Source of the DNA: an uncultured Bacilli bacterium
GTDB lineage: Bacteria; Bacillota_I; Bacilli_A; RF39; UBA660
Reading direction: 5' to 3'
Assembly (NCBI GenBank): GCA_934095845.1
Contig: CAKOKS010000007.1
Coordinates: 1-50,219 of the forward strand
Length of the DNA: 50,219 bases
Shown here: positions 8,759 through 17,240 of the stretch, piece by piece
Layout: the number at the start of each line of letters is the position of its first letter
Numbering within the stretch: position 1 is the first letter of the stretch
Position numbers and translations under genes: made by a program
The notes under the pieces: model-generated
What the model was told of the DNA's origin: nothing
Seen by the model: only the letters and a program-made list of their open reading frames with translations
The model's database searches: none

Positions 8759-8842
8759 CTACTTCAAAGAAATGAAAAGCAAGGCTATTAATAAGTTGAT
8801 AATTATGATCAAGCTTAAGATTAGAAAATCTTTCTTTTCCAT
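8759..8842 (-). CDS. Putative type I toxin peptide 2 (27 aa, hydrophobic)
   Basis: A 27-residue peptide that begins MEKKDFLILSLIIII, has a single predicted membrane span over about residues 6-25, and ends FISLK. AGAGAGGAGG (8857-8866) is its ribosome site, but the gap to the ATG is 14 bases, longer than the 9 in copy 1. No in-frame start lies closer, because a TGA intervenes. The peptide shows no clear similarity to toxin 1 although the surrounding DNA is nearly identical. It resembles the small single-span holin-like toxins in general character only. Confidence 0.78.
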   Translation of the reverse strand: MEKKDFLILSLIIIINLLIALLFISLK

Positions 8843-8911
8843 ATATATATCAAGAACCTCCTCTCTATAAAGAGTAGAGGTAGACACTCAACAACTGATG
8901 TTCCTAAAACA

Positions 8912-8940
8912 ATTGTAGCAGCACGTTGTAATAAAATCAA
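8912..8940 (-). promoter_or_regulatory. Promoter of toxin mRNA 2
   Basis: TTGATT (8935-8940), 17 bases, TACAAT (8912-8917) on the minus strand; the same boxes as copy 1. The predicted start is near 8905. The leader again contains CCTCT able to pair with AGAGG of the ribosome site. Confidence 0.75.
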
Positions 8941-9015
8941 GAAAAACAGATACAACTGTTCGAATTTAAAAATCTGTTATGCTAAAAATTACTTCAAAAA
9001 AAGTTTATAAATTAG

Positions 9016-9044
9016 TTTAGTTTTACCAATATTTATTGTATAAT
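9016..9044 (+). promoter_or_regulatory. Promoter of polC
   Basis: A perfect TATAAT at 9039-9044. The -35 candidate 17 bases upstream (TTTAGT) is weak. The leader to the ATG at 9071 is about 20 nt. Confidence 0.5.
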
Positions 9045-9070
9045 AATTCATATAGGTAGGATGTGGCTTC

Positions 9071-12000
9071 ATGGATGAAAAACTAATAAACTTTTTTAAA
9101 TTAATAAATTATAATGACGTTATAGCATTTGAAAATGCAGCATTTAAGGAAATGGCTATAAGAGATAATGGGACTACTTGGGTTATAAGAATTAATGCTA
9201 AAGAAATTATTCCTGTTAAATCTATGATGAACTTAATTACATTGTGTAAAGATGGAGTAAAAGAAGTAAAATCCATTATAATTGAAATGAATTATGATGT
9301 GCTTTCCAGTTCACTAGTGTTAGATTATTTCCTATATTTTTTAGATAATGTTATTGATAATTATCCAAGTTTAAGTGGAATAAATAAAGATAAAATTGAT
9401 ATTGATGATGATATAATTTTAATTGAAGTAACTTCAAAAAGCGAAGAAGCAACATTAAAAAAAGAAGTTAAAAAGATTTTAAAACAAATGGAAACTCTTG
9501 GAATAAAAGGATTTGATGTATCTTTTAAAATAAATGAAGAAGAGAATAAACTAGTAAAAGAAAACATTGAGAAAGCTAAAGAAAATGTAATTATTCCTCA
9601 AAAAATTGTTGTTGAAGAAAAACCAAAATGGACTCCAAAGAAAAAAGTTGAATATCAAAGAGAAGGTATAGTTTCTATTGCATCAATTGAAAAAGAAGAA
9701 AACGCGGTTAATCTAGAGGCATATATTTTTGATGCTGATTTTTCAGTATTAAAGAAAAAAGATGGTAACTTATTATACTTAGTTACATTAAAAATAAGTG
9801 ATAATACTTCTAGTATTTTAGCTAAAACATTTGCTAGTGATGAAGAGGAATTTAATAAATATAGTAAAGAATTAAAAAATGGTAAATGGTTTCATTTCAT
9901 AGGTCAAGTAAGAGATGATTCATTTGCTCATGATTTAGTTTTTCAATTTAGAAGTTATGAAGAAATAGATGATCCAACAATTAAAAGAAAAGATAATGCC
10001 GAGGAAAAAAGATGTGAATTACATGCTCATACAATGATGAGTCAAATGGATGGAGTATGTGATGAAATTGAACTTGTAAAAAGGGCTATTTCCTATGGGC
10101 ATAAAGGGATTGCTATTACAGACCATGATTGTTGTCAATCATTTCCACATGTTTTTGATACTGTTACAAAACATAATAAAAGTAGAAAAAAAGACTTGGA
10201 TGCTAAAATAAAAGAAAATGAAGAAGCTCTTGAAAATATTAAAAATTCCGGAAATACTGAAGGAATGGAAGAAATTGAAAAATATATAGAAACACTAAAA
10301 AAAGAAAAAGAGAATTTTGTTCCTTTTAAAGCTGGATATGGTGTGGAACTAGAAATGACAGAAAGTAAGCTTAATGTTGTTTTTAATCCAAATGATGAAT
10401 TACTTGAAAATAATACTTTTGTTATATTCGATACAGAAACTACTGGTTTTAATCCAGGATTAAGTGATTCTATGATTGAAATAGGTGCTGTTAAATTAAA
10501 AAATGGTGAAGTAGTTGATCGTTTTGATGAATTAATAAATCCCGGAAGACATATTGATGAATCTATTACTAGAGTTACTAATATAAGTGATGATGATGTA
10601 AAAGATGCTGATAATGAAGAAAATGTTATCAAACGTTTTAAAGAATGGATTGGAGCTTTACCTTTAGTTGCTCATAATGCAAAATTTGATAAAAATATGC
10701 TAGATATGGCTTATTACAAATATAACTTAGGGAAACTTGAAAATCCAATTATAGATACTTTAATGTTATCAAGAGTAGTAAACCGTGAACTAAAAAAACA
10801 TAGTTTAAAAGCTTTAGGTAAATTCTATGGAATTGATACAGGTGAAAGTGATGATGAAGAACAAAGTGAAACATCTATTCCCTCAGGAAGTTTTAAATTA
10901 GATGAAGAAGAAACTGAAAGAATAGAAGATATCATTGTTGATGATGAATCTATTCTAAATGTTTTAAGTGAAGAATATTTAGATAACGATATTACAACAG
11001 AAAGTAAAGTTACTAAAGTTAAAAAAACTTATTTTATACCAACAATTTATAAAAAGAGTAAAACTGAGAAAACTTCGATTGAAATTAAATTTAAAGATGG
11101 TACTGTTTCTAAAACAGAATTCAATTTACATCCTGCTGAAAATACATGTACATTAAAATTTGCATCAACATTTGGTGAAAAAGAAATACCTGTTACTGTA
11201 TATGTTGGACAACACCATGGTGCCGATGTCGACTCTGAAAATACAGGTTACATATTCAATAAAATGTTAAAACAAATTGAAGGAATAAATACTATTGCTG
11301 AATTAAATGATTTATATAAACTAGAAGATGTTGCTTTTAGAAATGATCATAAAAAGATGGGAAATATCGCTGAATTATGTTCTTATAAAAATTATGTTAT
11401 TCCAGCAAAAGAAGGAGAAACTTATGAAGATAAGGATTATCCATTCTTAAAATATGATAATAAAGATTATGTATGGAAATTTCCTTGGTGTAAAGATGAT
11501 TTCTTACAAATGTATGAAAATATTCCAGGTAAAACATTTACAGAAAATTTAGCGAATATATATGATTCAACTAAACATATTACATTTATTGCTAAAAATA
11601 AAGTTGGATTAAAGAATCTATTTAAAATAATTAGTTTTGCAAATACAAACTTTATTGAAAGAAATGCTAAGATTCCAAGAAAGTTAATCAATGAATATCG
11701 AGAGGGATTGCTTGTAGGTTCTGCTTGTTTAAATGGTGAAATATTTAATTTAGCTTTAACACGTACTGAAGAAGAACTAGTTGAAGCAATGAAATTCTAT
11801 GATTATATTGAAATTCAGCCAATTGACAACTATAAACATTTATTAAAAAATCATGATATTTCTAATATGGATGATTTAAAATTAGCAATTAAAAAAATTA
11901 TAAAATGTGCAAAAATTGCTGATAAAATGGTTGTTGCTGATTCGGATGTTCATAATATTGATCCAGGAGACTTAATAAGCCGTGAAATTATAGTTAATCA

Positions 12001-14815
12001 AAATGTTCCAGGTAAAGGAAGACATCCGCTTGCTAGATATTTAAAGGGGGATTATAAACCTAATGTTAATAAAGAAAATATAAATGAAGCAATTAAAAAA
12101 GCTGAAAGTATGGGGCATACTCTTTCAAGTATTGATATAAAAGTCTTAAAATACATTTATGCATTAACAAATTTAAAAAATATAGATTTAACTTCAAATA
12201 ATATAGCTCTTATTTATTCAATTGATAAAAATAGTCAAGAAGAAGCAAAAGCTAAAACTAATTTTGAGGAAAAGAAATATATGATTGATTCTTCTTTAAG
12301 AAAACTTCAAATAGCTGGTTTAATTAATGTTAACTATGTTAATGGAACTTATTCACTTTTATCAAAATATACAAAGAGTGAAGTACCTCAAATGGGACAC
12401 ATTCCTAATCAATTCTTTAGAACAACTAAAGAAATGTTAGATGAATTTGCATGGTTAGAAGATAAAGAACTTATTCATGAAATTGTTATTGAAAATCCAA
12501 ATAAGATTATTGATATGTTAGAAGAAATTGAAGTAGTAGTTTATCCAGATAAACCATATTCTCCAATTATTGAACATTCACAAGAAACATGTCGTGACCT
12601 TGTTTTTGATAAAGCTCATAGTATGTATGGTGACCCACTTCCTGCTAATATTGAGGAACGTATTGCCCAAGAGTTTTATGGAGATAAAATAAATGCTCTT
12701 GTAAAAGAAAAAATAGATATAGAAAATCCAGATATGAGTGAAGAAGAAAAAGAAAAAATATTTACTCCAACACTTCATGAAGTAATAATGAGTGGATACG
12801 ATGGAGTAGTTAATTTAAAAAAAGAACAAGTTAAAAGATTAAGTGAAAAAGAATTAACAGAAGAAGAAGCAATCGAAACGGCTAAAGCTCAATTAACTGG
12901 TATAATTGGTGGAGGATTTGACGTTATTTACTTGATTGCTCAAAAACTTGTTAAACACTCAAATGATGATGGATATTTAGTTGGTTCACGTGGTTCAGTT
13001 GGTTCTTCATTTGTTGCAAGTATGATGGGAATAACAGAATGTAACGGACTTCCAGCTCATTACTATTGTCCAAAGTGTCAATACAGTGAATTTAATGATA
13101 AAGATGGACATCCTTATTCAGAAAACTATCCAAGTGGATTTGATTTACCTGAAATTAATTGCCCTAAATGTGGAACTCAAATGATTCATCAAGGAAACGA
13201 CATGCCATTTGCAACATTTTTAGGATTTGCGGGAGAAAAGGTGCCAGACATAGATCTTAACTTCTCAGGAGATAACCAAGCAAGTGCTCATGAATATACA
13301 AAAGTATTATTTGGTACAGATAATGTATATCGTGCTGGTACTATTGGAACAGTTGCTGATAAAACGGCATTTGGATATGTTCAAGGATATTATGAAGATG
13401 TAATGTATAATGCTTTAACTATTGAATGTGCATCTTTAGGTTTATCAGTTACAAGTAAAGATGAACTTAGAAAAAAAGATATTATTAAATCTTTTGTGAG
13501 AATTCCTGAAGTTGAAAGAATGGCAGTTGGTTGTACTGGAGTAAAAAGAACCACAGGTCAACATCCAGGTGGCATAGTAGTTGTTCCAGGATATAAAGAT
13601 ATATGGGATTTCACACCATTTCAATATCCTGCAGATGATCCAACAGTTGCTTGGAGAACAACTCACTTTGATTACCATGCAATTGATGCCGATCTTTTAA
13701 AACTAGATATTCTTGGACACGATGATCCAACAGTTTTAAAAATGCTTCAAGACTTATCTGGAATAGATGTTACTAAAATTGATTTAGGTGACCGAGATAC
13801 TATGAAAATATTTACTGGACCAGAGGTTCTAGGAATTGAAAAAACACGACTTAGAGGCCTTACAAGTAAAGATGGAGTTAAATACTGTCCAACAGGAACT
13901 CTTGGAGTACCAGAATTCGGAACCTCATTCTTACTTGGAATGCTTGAAGAAACTAAACCAACAACTTTTGCCGAACTAATAAAAATTTCTGGACTTTCAC
14001 ACGGAACTGATGTTTGGCTTGGGAATGCCAGAGATTTATGTACACCAGATGAAAATGGTAATATTCAAGTCCCATTTAAAAATGTAATTGGATGTCGTGA
14101 CGATATTATGGTTAATCTAATACAATGGGGGGTACCTGCTGGAAAAGCATTTAAAATAATGGAATTTGTTCGTAAAGGTAAACCTAGTAAAGACCCTGCT
14201 ACTTGGGCTGAACATGCAGCTCTTTTAAGAGAATATAATATACCTGAATGGTATATAGAATCTTGTAGGAAGATAAAATACATGTTTCCAAAAGCTCATG
14301 CAACGGCTTATGTAACAAGTGCATTTAGAATAGCTTGGTTTAAAGTTCATCATCCAATTTGGTACTATTGTGCATATCTTTCAATAAGAAGAGATGCCTT
14401 TGACATTCAATCTATGGTTAGAGGTGAAAATGCAATTCGTGAAAAAATTGACGAAATAGATGCCAAGGGAAATCAAGCAAGCAATAAAGAAATAGATACT
14501 AGAGATACCTTATGTATTTGCCTTGAAGCAGCAGCTAGAGGAATATACTTTAAAAATATAGATATTGAAAAAAGTGATGCTAAATATTTTACAATTACTG
14601 AAGATAATAAAGGATTAATAATTCCATTTTGTGCATTAGATGGATTAGGAGAAAATGTTGCCAAAGAAATCATAAAAGCAAGAAAAGATGCTCCATTTAT
14701 TTCTATTGAAGATTTGCAAAAACGTGGAAAAGTTAATGGAACATCTATTGAAAGACTTAAATCTTTAGGATGTTTAGATGGTTTAAGTGAATCAAATCAA
14801 TTATCATTATTTTAA
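9071..14815 (+). CDS. polC: DNA polymerase III subunit alpha, PolC type (enlarged)
   Basis: Replicative polymerase with proofreading exonuclease. In order: N-terminal and OB domains (about 1-310), start of the PHP domain (HAHTMMSQMDG), exonuclease (DTETTGF from residue 454), rest of PHP, zinc site (CPKC...CPKCG), palm with PDIDLNFSGD near 1393 and DYHAIDADLLKLDILG near 1534. It ends NQLSLF, a beta-clamp-binding tail as in Bacillus PolC. At 1914 aa it is far longer than the usual 1430-1460. I see three insertions relative to Bacillus: a charged coiled coil (about 368-418) in PHP, about 125 residues after YGID (590-714), and about 125 residues (985-1110) before FFRTTKEM, part of which looks like a small winged helix. 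The reading frame is intact, and the catalytic motifs are unaffected. Confidence 0.97.
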   Translation: MDEKLINFFKLINYNDVIAFENAAFKEMAIRDNGTTWVIRINAKEIIPVKSMMNLITLCKDGVKEVKSIIIEMNYDVLSSSLVLDYFLYFLDNVIDNYPSLSGINKDKIDIDDDIILIEVTSKSEEATLKKEVKKILKQMETLGIKGFDVSFKINEEENKLVKENIEKAKENVIIPQKIVVEEKPKWTPKKKVEYQREGIVSIASIEKEENAVNLEAYIFDADFSVLKKKDGNLLYLVTLKISDNTSSILAKTFASDEEEFNKYSKELKNGKWFHFIGQVRDDSFAHDLVFQFRSYEEIDDPTIKRKDNAEEKRCELHAHTMMSQMDGVCDEIELVKRAISYGHKGIAITDHDCCQSFPHVFDTVTKHNKSRKKDLDAKIKENEEALENIKNSGNTEGMEEIEKYIETLKKEKENFVPFKAGYGVELEMTESKLNVVFNPNDELLENNTFVIFDTETTGFNPGLSDSMIEIGAVKLKNGEVVDRFDELINPGRHIDESITRVTNISDDDVKDADNEENVIKRFKEWIGALPLVAHNAKFDKNMLDMAYYKYNLGKLENPIIDTLMLSRVVNRELKKHSLKALGKFYGIDTGESDDEEQSETSIPSGSFKLDEEETERIEDIIVDDESILNVLSEEYLDNDITTESKVTKVKKTYFIPTIYKKSKTEKTSIEIKFKDGTVSKTEFNLHPAENTCTLKFASTFGEKEIPVTVYVGQHHGADVDSENTGYIFNKMLKQIEGINTIAELNDLYKLEDVAFRNDHKKMGNIAELCSYKNYVIPAKEGETYEDKDYPFLKYDNKDYVWKFPWCKDDFLQMYENIPGKTFTENLANIYDSTKHITFIAKNKVGLKNLFKIISFANTNFIERNAKIPRKLINEYREGLLVGSACLNGEIFNLALTRTEEELVEAMKFYDYIEIQPIDNYKHLLKNHDISNMDDLKLAIKKIIKCAKIADKMVVADSDVHNIDPGDLISREIIVNQNVPGKGRHPLARYLKGDYKPNVNKENINEAIKKAESMGHTLSSIDIKVLKYIYALTNLKNIDLTSNNIALIYSIDKNSQEEAKAKTNFEEKKYMIDSSLRKLQIAGLINVNYVNGTYSLLSKYTKSEVPQMGHIPNQFFRTTKEMLDEFAWLEDKELIHEIVIENPNKIIDMLEEIEVVVYPDKPYSPIIEHSQETCRDLVFDKAHSMYGDPLPANIEERIAQEFYGDKINALVKEKIDIENPDMSEEEKEKIFTPTLHEVIMSGYDGVVNLKKEQVKRLSEKELTEEEAIETAKAQLTGIIGGGFDVIYLIAQKLVKHSNDDGYLVGSRGSVGSSFVASMMGITECNGLPAHYYCPKCQYSEFNDKDGHPYSENYPSGFDLPEINCPKCGTQMIHQGNDMPFATFLGFAGEKVPDIDLNFSGDNQASAHEYTKVLFGTDNVYRAGTIGTVADKTAFGYVQGYYEDVMYNALTIECASLGLSVTSKDELRKKDIIKSFVRIPEVERMAVGCTGVKRTTGQHPGGIVVVPGYKDIWDFTPFQYPADDPTVAWRTTHFDYHAIDADLLKLDILGHDDPTVLKMLQDLSGIDVTKIDLGDRDTMKIFTGPEVLGIEKTRLRGLTSKDGVKYCPTGTLGVPEFGTSFLLGMLEETKPTTFAELIKISGLSHGTDVWLGNARDLCTPDENGNIQVPFKNVIGCRDDIMVNLIQWGVPAGKAFKIMEFVRKGKPSKDPATWAEHAALLREYNIPEWYIESCRKIKYMFPKAHATAYVTSAFRIAWFKVHHPIWYYCAYLSIRRDAFDIQSMVRGENAIREKIDEIDAKGNQASNKEIDTRDTLCICLEAAARGIYFKNIDIEKSDAKYFTITEDNKGLIIPFCALDGLGENVAKEIIKARKDAPFISIEDLQKRGKVNGTSIERLKSLGCLDGLSESNQLSLF

Positions 14816-14842
14816 AATAAAAAAAGAAAAGAAGTTGATCAA

Positions 14843-16012
14843 ATGAAAATTGCAATAGCTGGAACAGGTTATGTTGGTTTATCTTTAGCTACACTTCTTA
14901 GTCAATATAATGAAGTAGTCGCATTAGATATTGTTCCTGAAAAGGTTGAAATGATTAATAATCGAATAAGTCCAATAAAGGATGAGTATATTGAAAAATA
15001 TTTTAAAGATAAAAATCTGAATTTACGTGCTACTTTGGACTATAAAGAAGCTTTTTCGGGAGCAAAATTTGTTATTATAAGTACTCCAACTAATTACGAT
15101 GAAAGAACTAATTTCTTTGATACTTCATCTGTTGAAGATATAATTAAAGAAGTTATTTCTATGTATGATGATAATATTGTAATGATTGTTAAAAGTACAA
15201 TACCAGTTGGCTTTATAAATAATATGAAAGAAAAATATCATATAGATAATATTATTTTTAGCCCTGAATTTCTAAGAGAAGGAAAGGCTTTATATGATAA
15301 TTTATATCCATCAAGAATTATCGTTGGTGAAAAAAGCAAAAGAGCAGAGGAGTTTGGTGAGTTATTAAAAAGTGCTTCACTTAAAGATGATGTTGTAGTT
15401 AAATATATGGATTCGACTGAAGCTGAAGCTGTTAAATTATTTGCCAATACTTATTTAGCACTTAGAGTAGCATATTTTAATGAACTTGATACTTATGCAG
15501 AGTTAAACAGTTTAAATACTAAAGATATTATTGATGGTGTATGTTTAGATCCGCGTATTGGAAATTTTTATAATAATCCGAGTTTTGGATATGGAGGATA
15601 TTGTTTACCTAAAGATACTAAACAATTAAAAGCGAATTATAAAAATATTCCTGAAAATTTAATAAGTGCAATAGTAGAAAGTAATAATACAAGAAAAGAA
15701 CACATCGCAAAAGAAATTATTGATAAAAATCCTAAAATAGTTGGTATATATAAATTAGCAATGAAAAGTGGATCAGATAACTTTAGAACAAGCGCGATTC
15801 AAGATGTTATGAAAAAAATTAAATCAAATGGCATAGAAATAGTTATATATGAACCAACATTACAAGAAGATACTTTTAAAAATAATAAAGTTATAAAAAA
15901 TATTGATGAATTTAAAAATATATCAGATATTATATTGGTTAATAGATATGATGAATCACTAAAAGATGTAAAAGATAAAATATATACTAGAGACTTATTT
16001 TTAAGAGATTAA
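14843..16012 (+). CDS. ugd: UDP-glucose 6-dehydrogenase family protein
   Basis: NAD-dependent oxidation of UDP-glucose to UDP-glucuronate, or a close nucleotide-sugar dehydrogenase reaction, for cell-surface polysaccharide. An N-terminal Rossmann motif (IAIAGTGYVGLSLA), STIPVG, SPEFLREG and the catalytic cysteine in GYGGYCLPKDTKQL (Cys254) are all present. The length (389 aa) fits the short UDPGDH class. It starts 27 bases after polC with only a weak purine-rich ribosome site, so it may be read from the polC transcript. It stands alone; no other polysaccharide genes are next to it. Substrate choice between UDP-Glc and similar sugars cannot be fixed from sequence. Confidence 0.9.
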   Translation: MKIAIAGTGYVGLSLATLLSQYNEVVALDIVPEKVEMINNRISPIKDEYIEKYFKDKNLNLRATLDYKEAFSGAKFVIISTPTNYDERTNFFDTSSVEDIIKEVISMYDDNIVMIVKSTIPVGFINNMKEKYHIDNIIFSPEFLREGKALYDNLYPSRIIVGEKSKRAEEFGELLKSASLKDDVVVKYMDSTEAEAVKLFANTYLALRVAYFNELDTYAELNSLNTKDIIDGVCLDPRIGNFYNNPSFGYGGYCLPKDTKQLKANYKNIPENLISAIVESNNTRKEHIAKEIIDKNPKIVGIYKLAMKSGSDNFRTSAIQDVMKKIKSNGIEIVIYEPTLQEDTFKNNKVIKNIDEFKNISDIILVNRYDESLKDVKDKIYTRDLFLRD

Positions 16013-16020
16013 TTTATATA

Positions 16021-16056
16021 AAAAGGAATTAGCTTAAAACTAATTCCTTTTTATTT
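16021..16056. terminator. Bidirectional terminator between ugd and the XRE gene
   Basis: A 12-bp perfect stem (16021-16032 with 16040-16051) whose outer ends are A4 and T4, so it can stop both strands. The XRE stop codon lies within it. Confidence 0.8.
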
Positions 16057-16271
16057 GTTTCCTTATTAGAAACATTTGATAAACCTAAAATATAATCAGC
16101 TGAAATATCATAAAATTTGCATAACTTAATTAAATAAGTTACTGGCATAATATTTATTCCTTTCTCATATCTAGCATATTGTTGTTGCCTTATTCCTAAA
16201 AATATAGCAACTTCTTTTTGAGTTACACCTCTAATTTCCCTAATGAATTTCATTCGATCAGTATAATACAT
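16029..16271 (-). CDS. Small Cro/CI-type (XRE) transcriptional regulator
   Basis: 80 aa, essentially a single helix-turn-helix domain: VTQKEVAIFLGIRQQQYARYEKG is the HTH core, followed by the typical IKLCKFYDISADYILGL helices. The reading frame is open further upstream, but the extension is hydrophobic and lacks a ribosome site. The ATG at 16271 has GGGTGAT 3 bases upstream, so I choose it. No effector domain is present. It is convergent with ugd and lies downstream of the tiny membrane protein gene, from which it is separated by a terminator. The target is unknown; autoregulation is common in this class. Confidence 0.8.
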   Translation of the reverse strand: MYYTDRMKFIREIRGVTQKEVAIFLGIRQQQYARYEKGINIMPVTYLIKLCKFYDISADYILGLSNVSNKETNKKELVLS

Positions 16272-16349
16272 ATAATCACCCACACTATAATTAGCAAAAT
16301 AATTAAAATAAAACTGCAAAAAAGAACAGATGTGTTGTAACAAAATTAT

Positions 16350-16376
16350 AAAAAACCACTTCATTAGAAGTGATTT
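16350..16376 (-). terminator. Terminator of the tiny membrane protein gene
   Basis: On the minus strand, a CACTTC/GAAGTG stem extended by flanking pairs, TAAT loop, then six T's. Confidence 0.7.
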
Positions 16377-16382
16377 TTAAAA

Positions 16383-16565
16383 TTAGTCGTTATTGTTGTA
16401 TCCAGTCCAGCCAGCACCAATTATTATTACTAAAAGAATGAATAATACAATCCATAAGGCTGCTCCCCATGAGTATCCACCAGTTGTATAACCAGCAAAT
16501 CCAGGATTAGACATATAACAAGGATTTGTATTCATGCCATAGTTATTATATCCGTAATAGTACAT
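16383..16565 (-). CDS. Tiny glycine/tyrosine-rich membrane protein, YjcZ-like
   Basis: 60 aa. The N-terminal half is rich in Y, G and N (MYYYGYNNYGMN...), then a single membrane helix ALWIVLFILLVIIIGAGW (about 36-53) and a short GYNNND tail. The helix matches the pattern of the small Bacillus proteins of the YjcZ/tiny-TM family (FALIVVLFILLIIVGA type), some of which are sporulation-associated. AGGAGG lies 7 bases before the ATG, a strong site. A dedicated terminator follows, so it is a monocistronic gene. Function unknown; the spore link is family knowledge only, and no spore gene is visible here. Confidence 0.7.
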   Translation of the reverse strand: MYYYGYNNYGMNTNPCYMSNPGFAGYTTGGYSWGAALWIVLFILLVIIIGAGWTGYNNND

Positions 16566-16611
16566 AATATACCTCCTTTATCTAATATATTTTATTAACG
16601 ATGTCTTCATT

Positions 16612-16640
16612 TTGACATTACTTTTTAAAAAATATATATT
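16612..16640 (+). promoter_or_regulatory. Promoter of ruvAB
   Basis: Perfect TTGACA (16612-16617), 17 bases, TATATT (16635-16640). The predicted start is near 16647, and AAGGTGAT precedes the ruvA ATG. Confidence 0.8.
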
Positions 16641-16680
16641 TATAAACAAATGTATGATATACTTTTAGTAAGGTGATGTT

Positions 16681-17232
16681 ATGTATAGTTATATAAACGG
16701 AGTAATTGCAGATATTACAAGTAGCAGTGTTGTAATTGATAATCATGGTATAGGATATAATATATTTGTTGCTAATCCATATTCATATGTTGTTGGAAGT
16801 GAAACTAAAATATATCTTTATAACTATATAAGAGAAGATGAATATTCTTTATACGGTTTTAAATCATTAGAAGAAAAAGATTTATTTTTAAGACTTATTA
16901 ATGTTAAAGGGTTAGGTCCTAAAATAGCTTTACCAATGCTTGCTACTGGAAGTGTTAATGGAATAATTGATGCAATTGATCGAGAAAATATTATATACTT
17001 AACAAAGTTTCCTAAAGTTGGAGATAAACTAGCAAGGCAAATAATACTTGATTTAAAAGGAAAACTAAGTACAACTCAAACAGTAACTAATGAATCTGAT
17101 GAGTTAATTGAAGCATTAGTTAGTCTAGGATATAAAAATGCTGATATTAAGAAAATACTTCCTAAAGTTAATCCAAGTGAAACAATAGAAAAGCAAATAA
17201 AAGAAGCTTTAAAATTACTTTTAAATAGTTAG
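16681..17232 (+). CDS. ruvA: Holliday junction DNA helicase subunit RuvA
   Basis: RuvA tetramers hold the four-way junction for the RuvB motors. The N-terminal OB domain (MYSYINGVIADITSS, GIGYNIFV) is followed by two helix-hairpin-helix motifs, LINVKGLGPKIALPML and LTKFPKVGDKLARQIIL, and a C-terminal domain (ELIEALVSLGYKNADI) that contacts RuvB. At 183 aa it is a little short of E. coli RuvA (203). ruvB follows after 8 bases. No ruvC is present, as expected for Firmicutes, which use RecU. Confidence 0.96.
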   Translation: MYSYINGVIADITSSSVVIDNHGIGYNIFVANPYSYVVGSETKIYLYNYIREDEYSLYGFKSLEEKDLFLRLINVKGLGPKIALPMLATGSVNGIIDAIDRENIIYLTKFPKVGDKLARQIILDLKGKLSTTQTVTNESDELIEALVSLGYKNADIKKILPKVNPSETIEKQIKEALKLLLNS

Positions 17233-17240
17233 GAGAACAT

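Larger units (their letters stand above)
8594..8977. repeat. Tandem type I toxin-antitoxin module, copy 2
   Basis: Second copy of the module at 8211-8583, same orientation, starting about 10 bases after the end of the first. Promoters, spacing, terminator positions, the 5' untranslated region and the ribosome site are conserved. The peptide gene is different. Confidence 0.85.

Noticed and set aside
10135..10632. Long open frame (165 codons) antisense to polC
   Set aside because: It is a shadow of the A-rich, charged polC insertion; no ribosome site or promoter, and the real frame is certain.
16277..16364. A stretch upstream of the small XRE gene resembles the toxin promoter block (GTTGTAA, AAAAAAC) and its frame encodes a hydrophobic peptide
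   Set aside because: The -35/-10 boxes and the ribosome site of the toxin modules are missing and the similarity is short and AT-rich.
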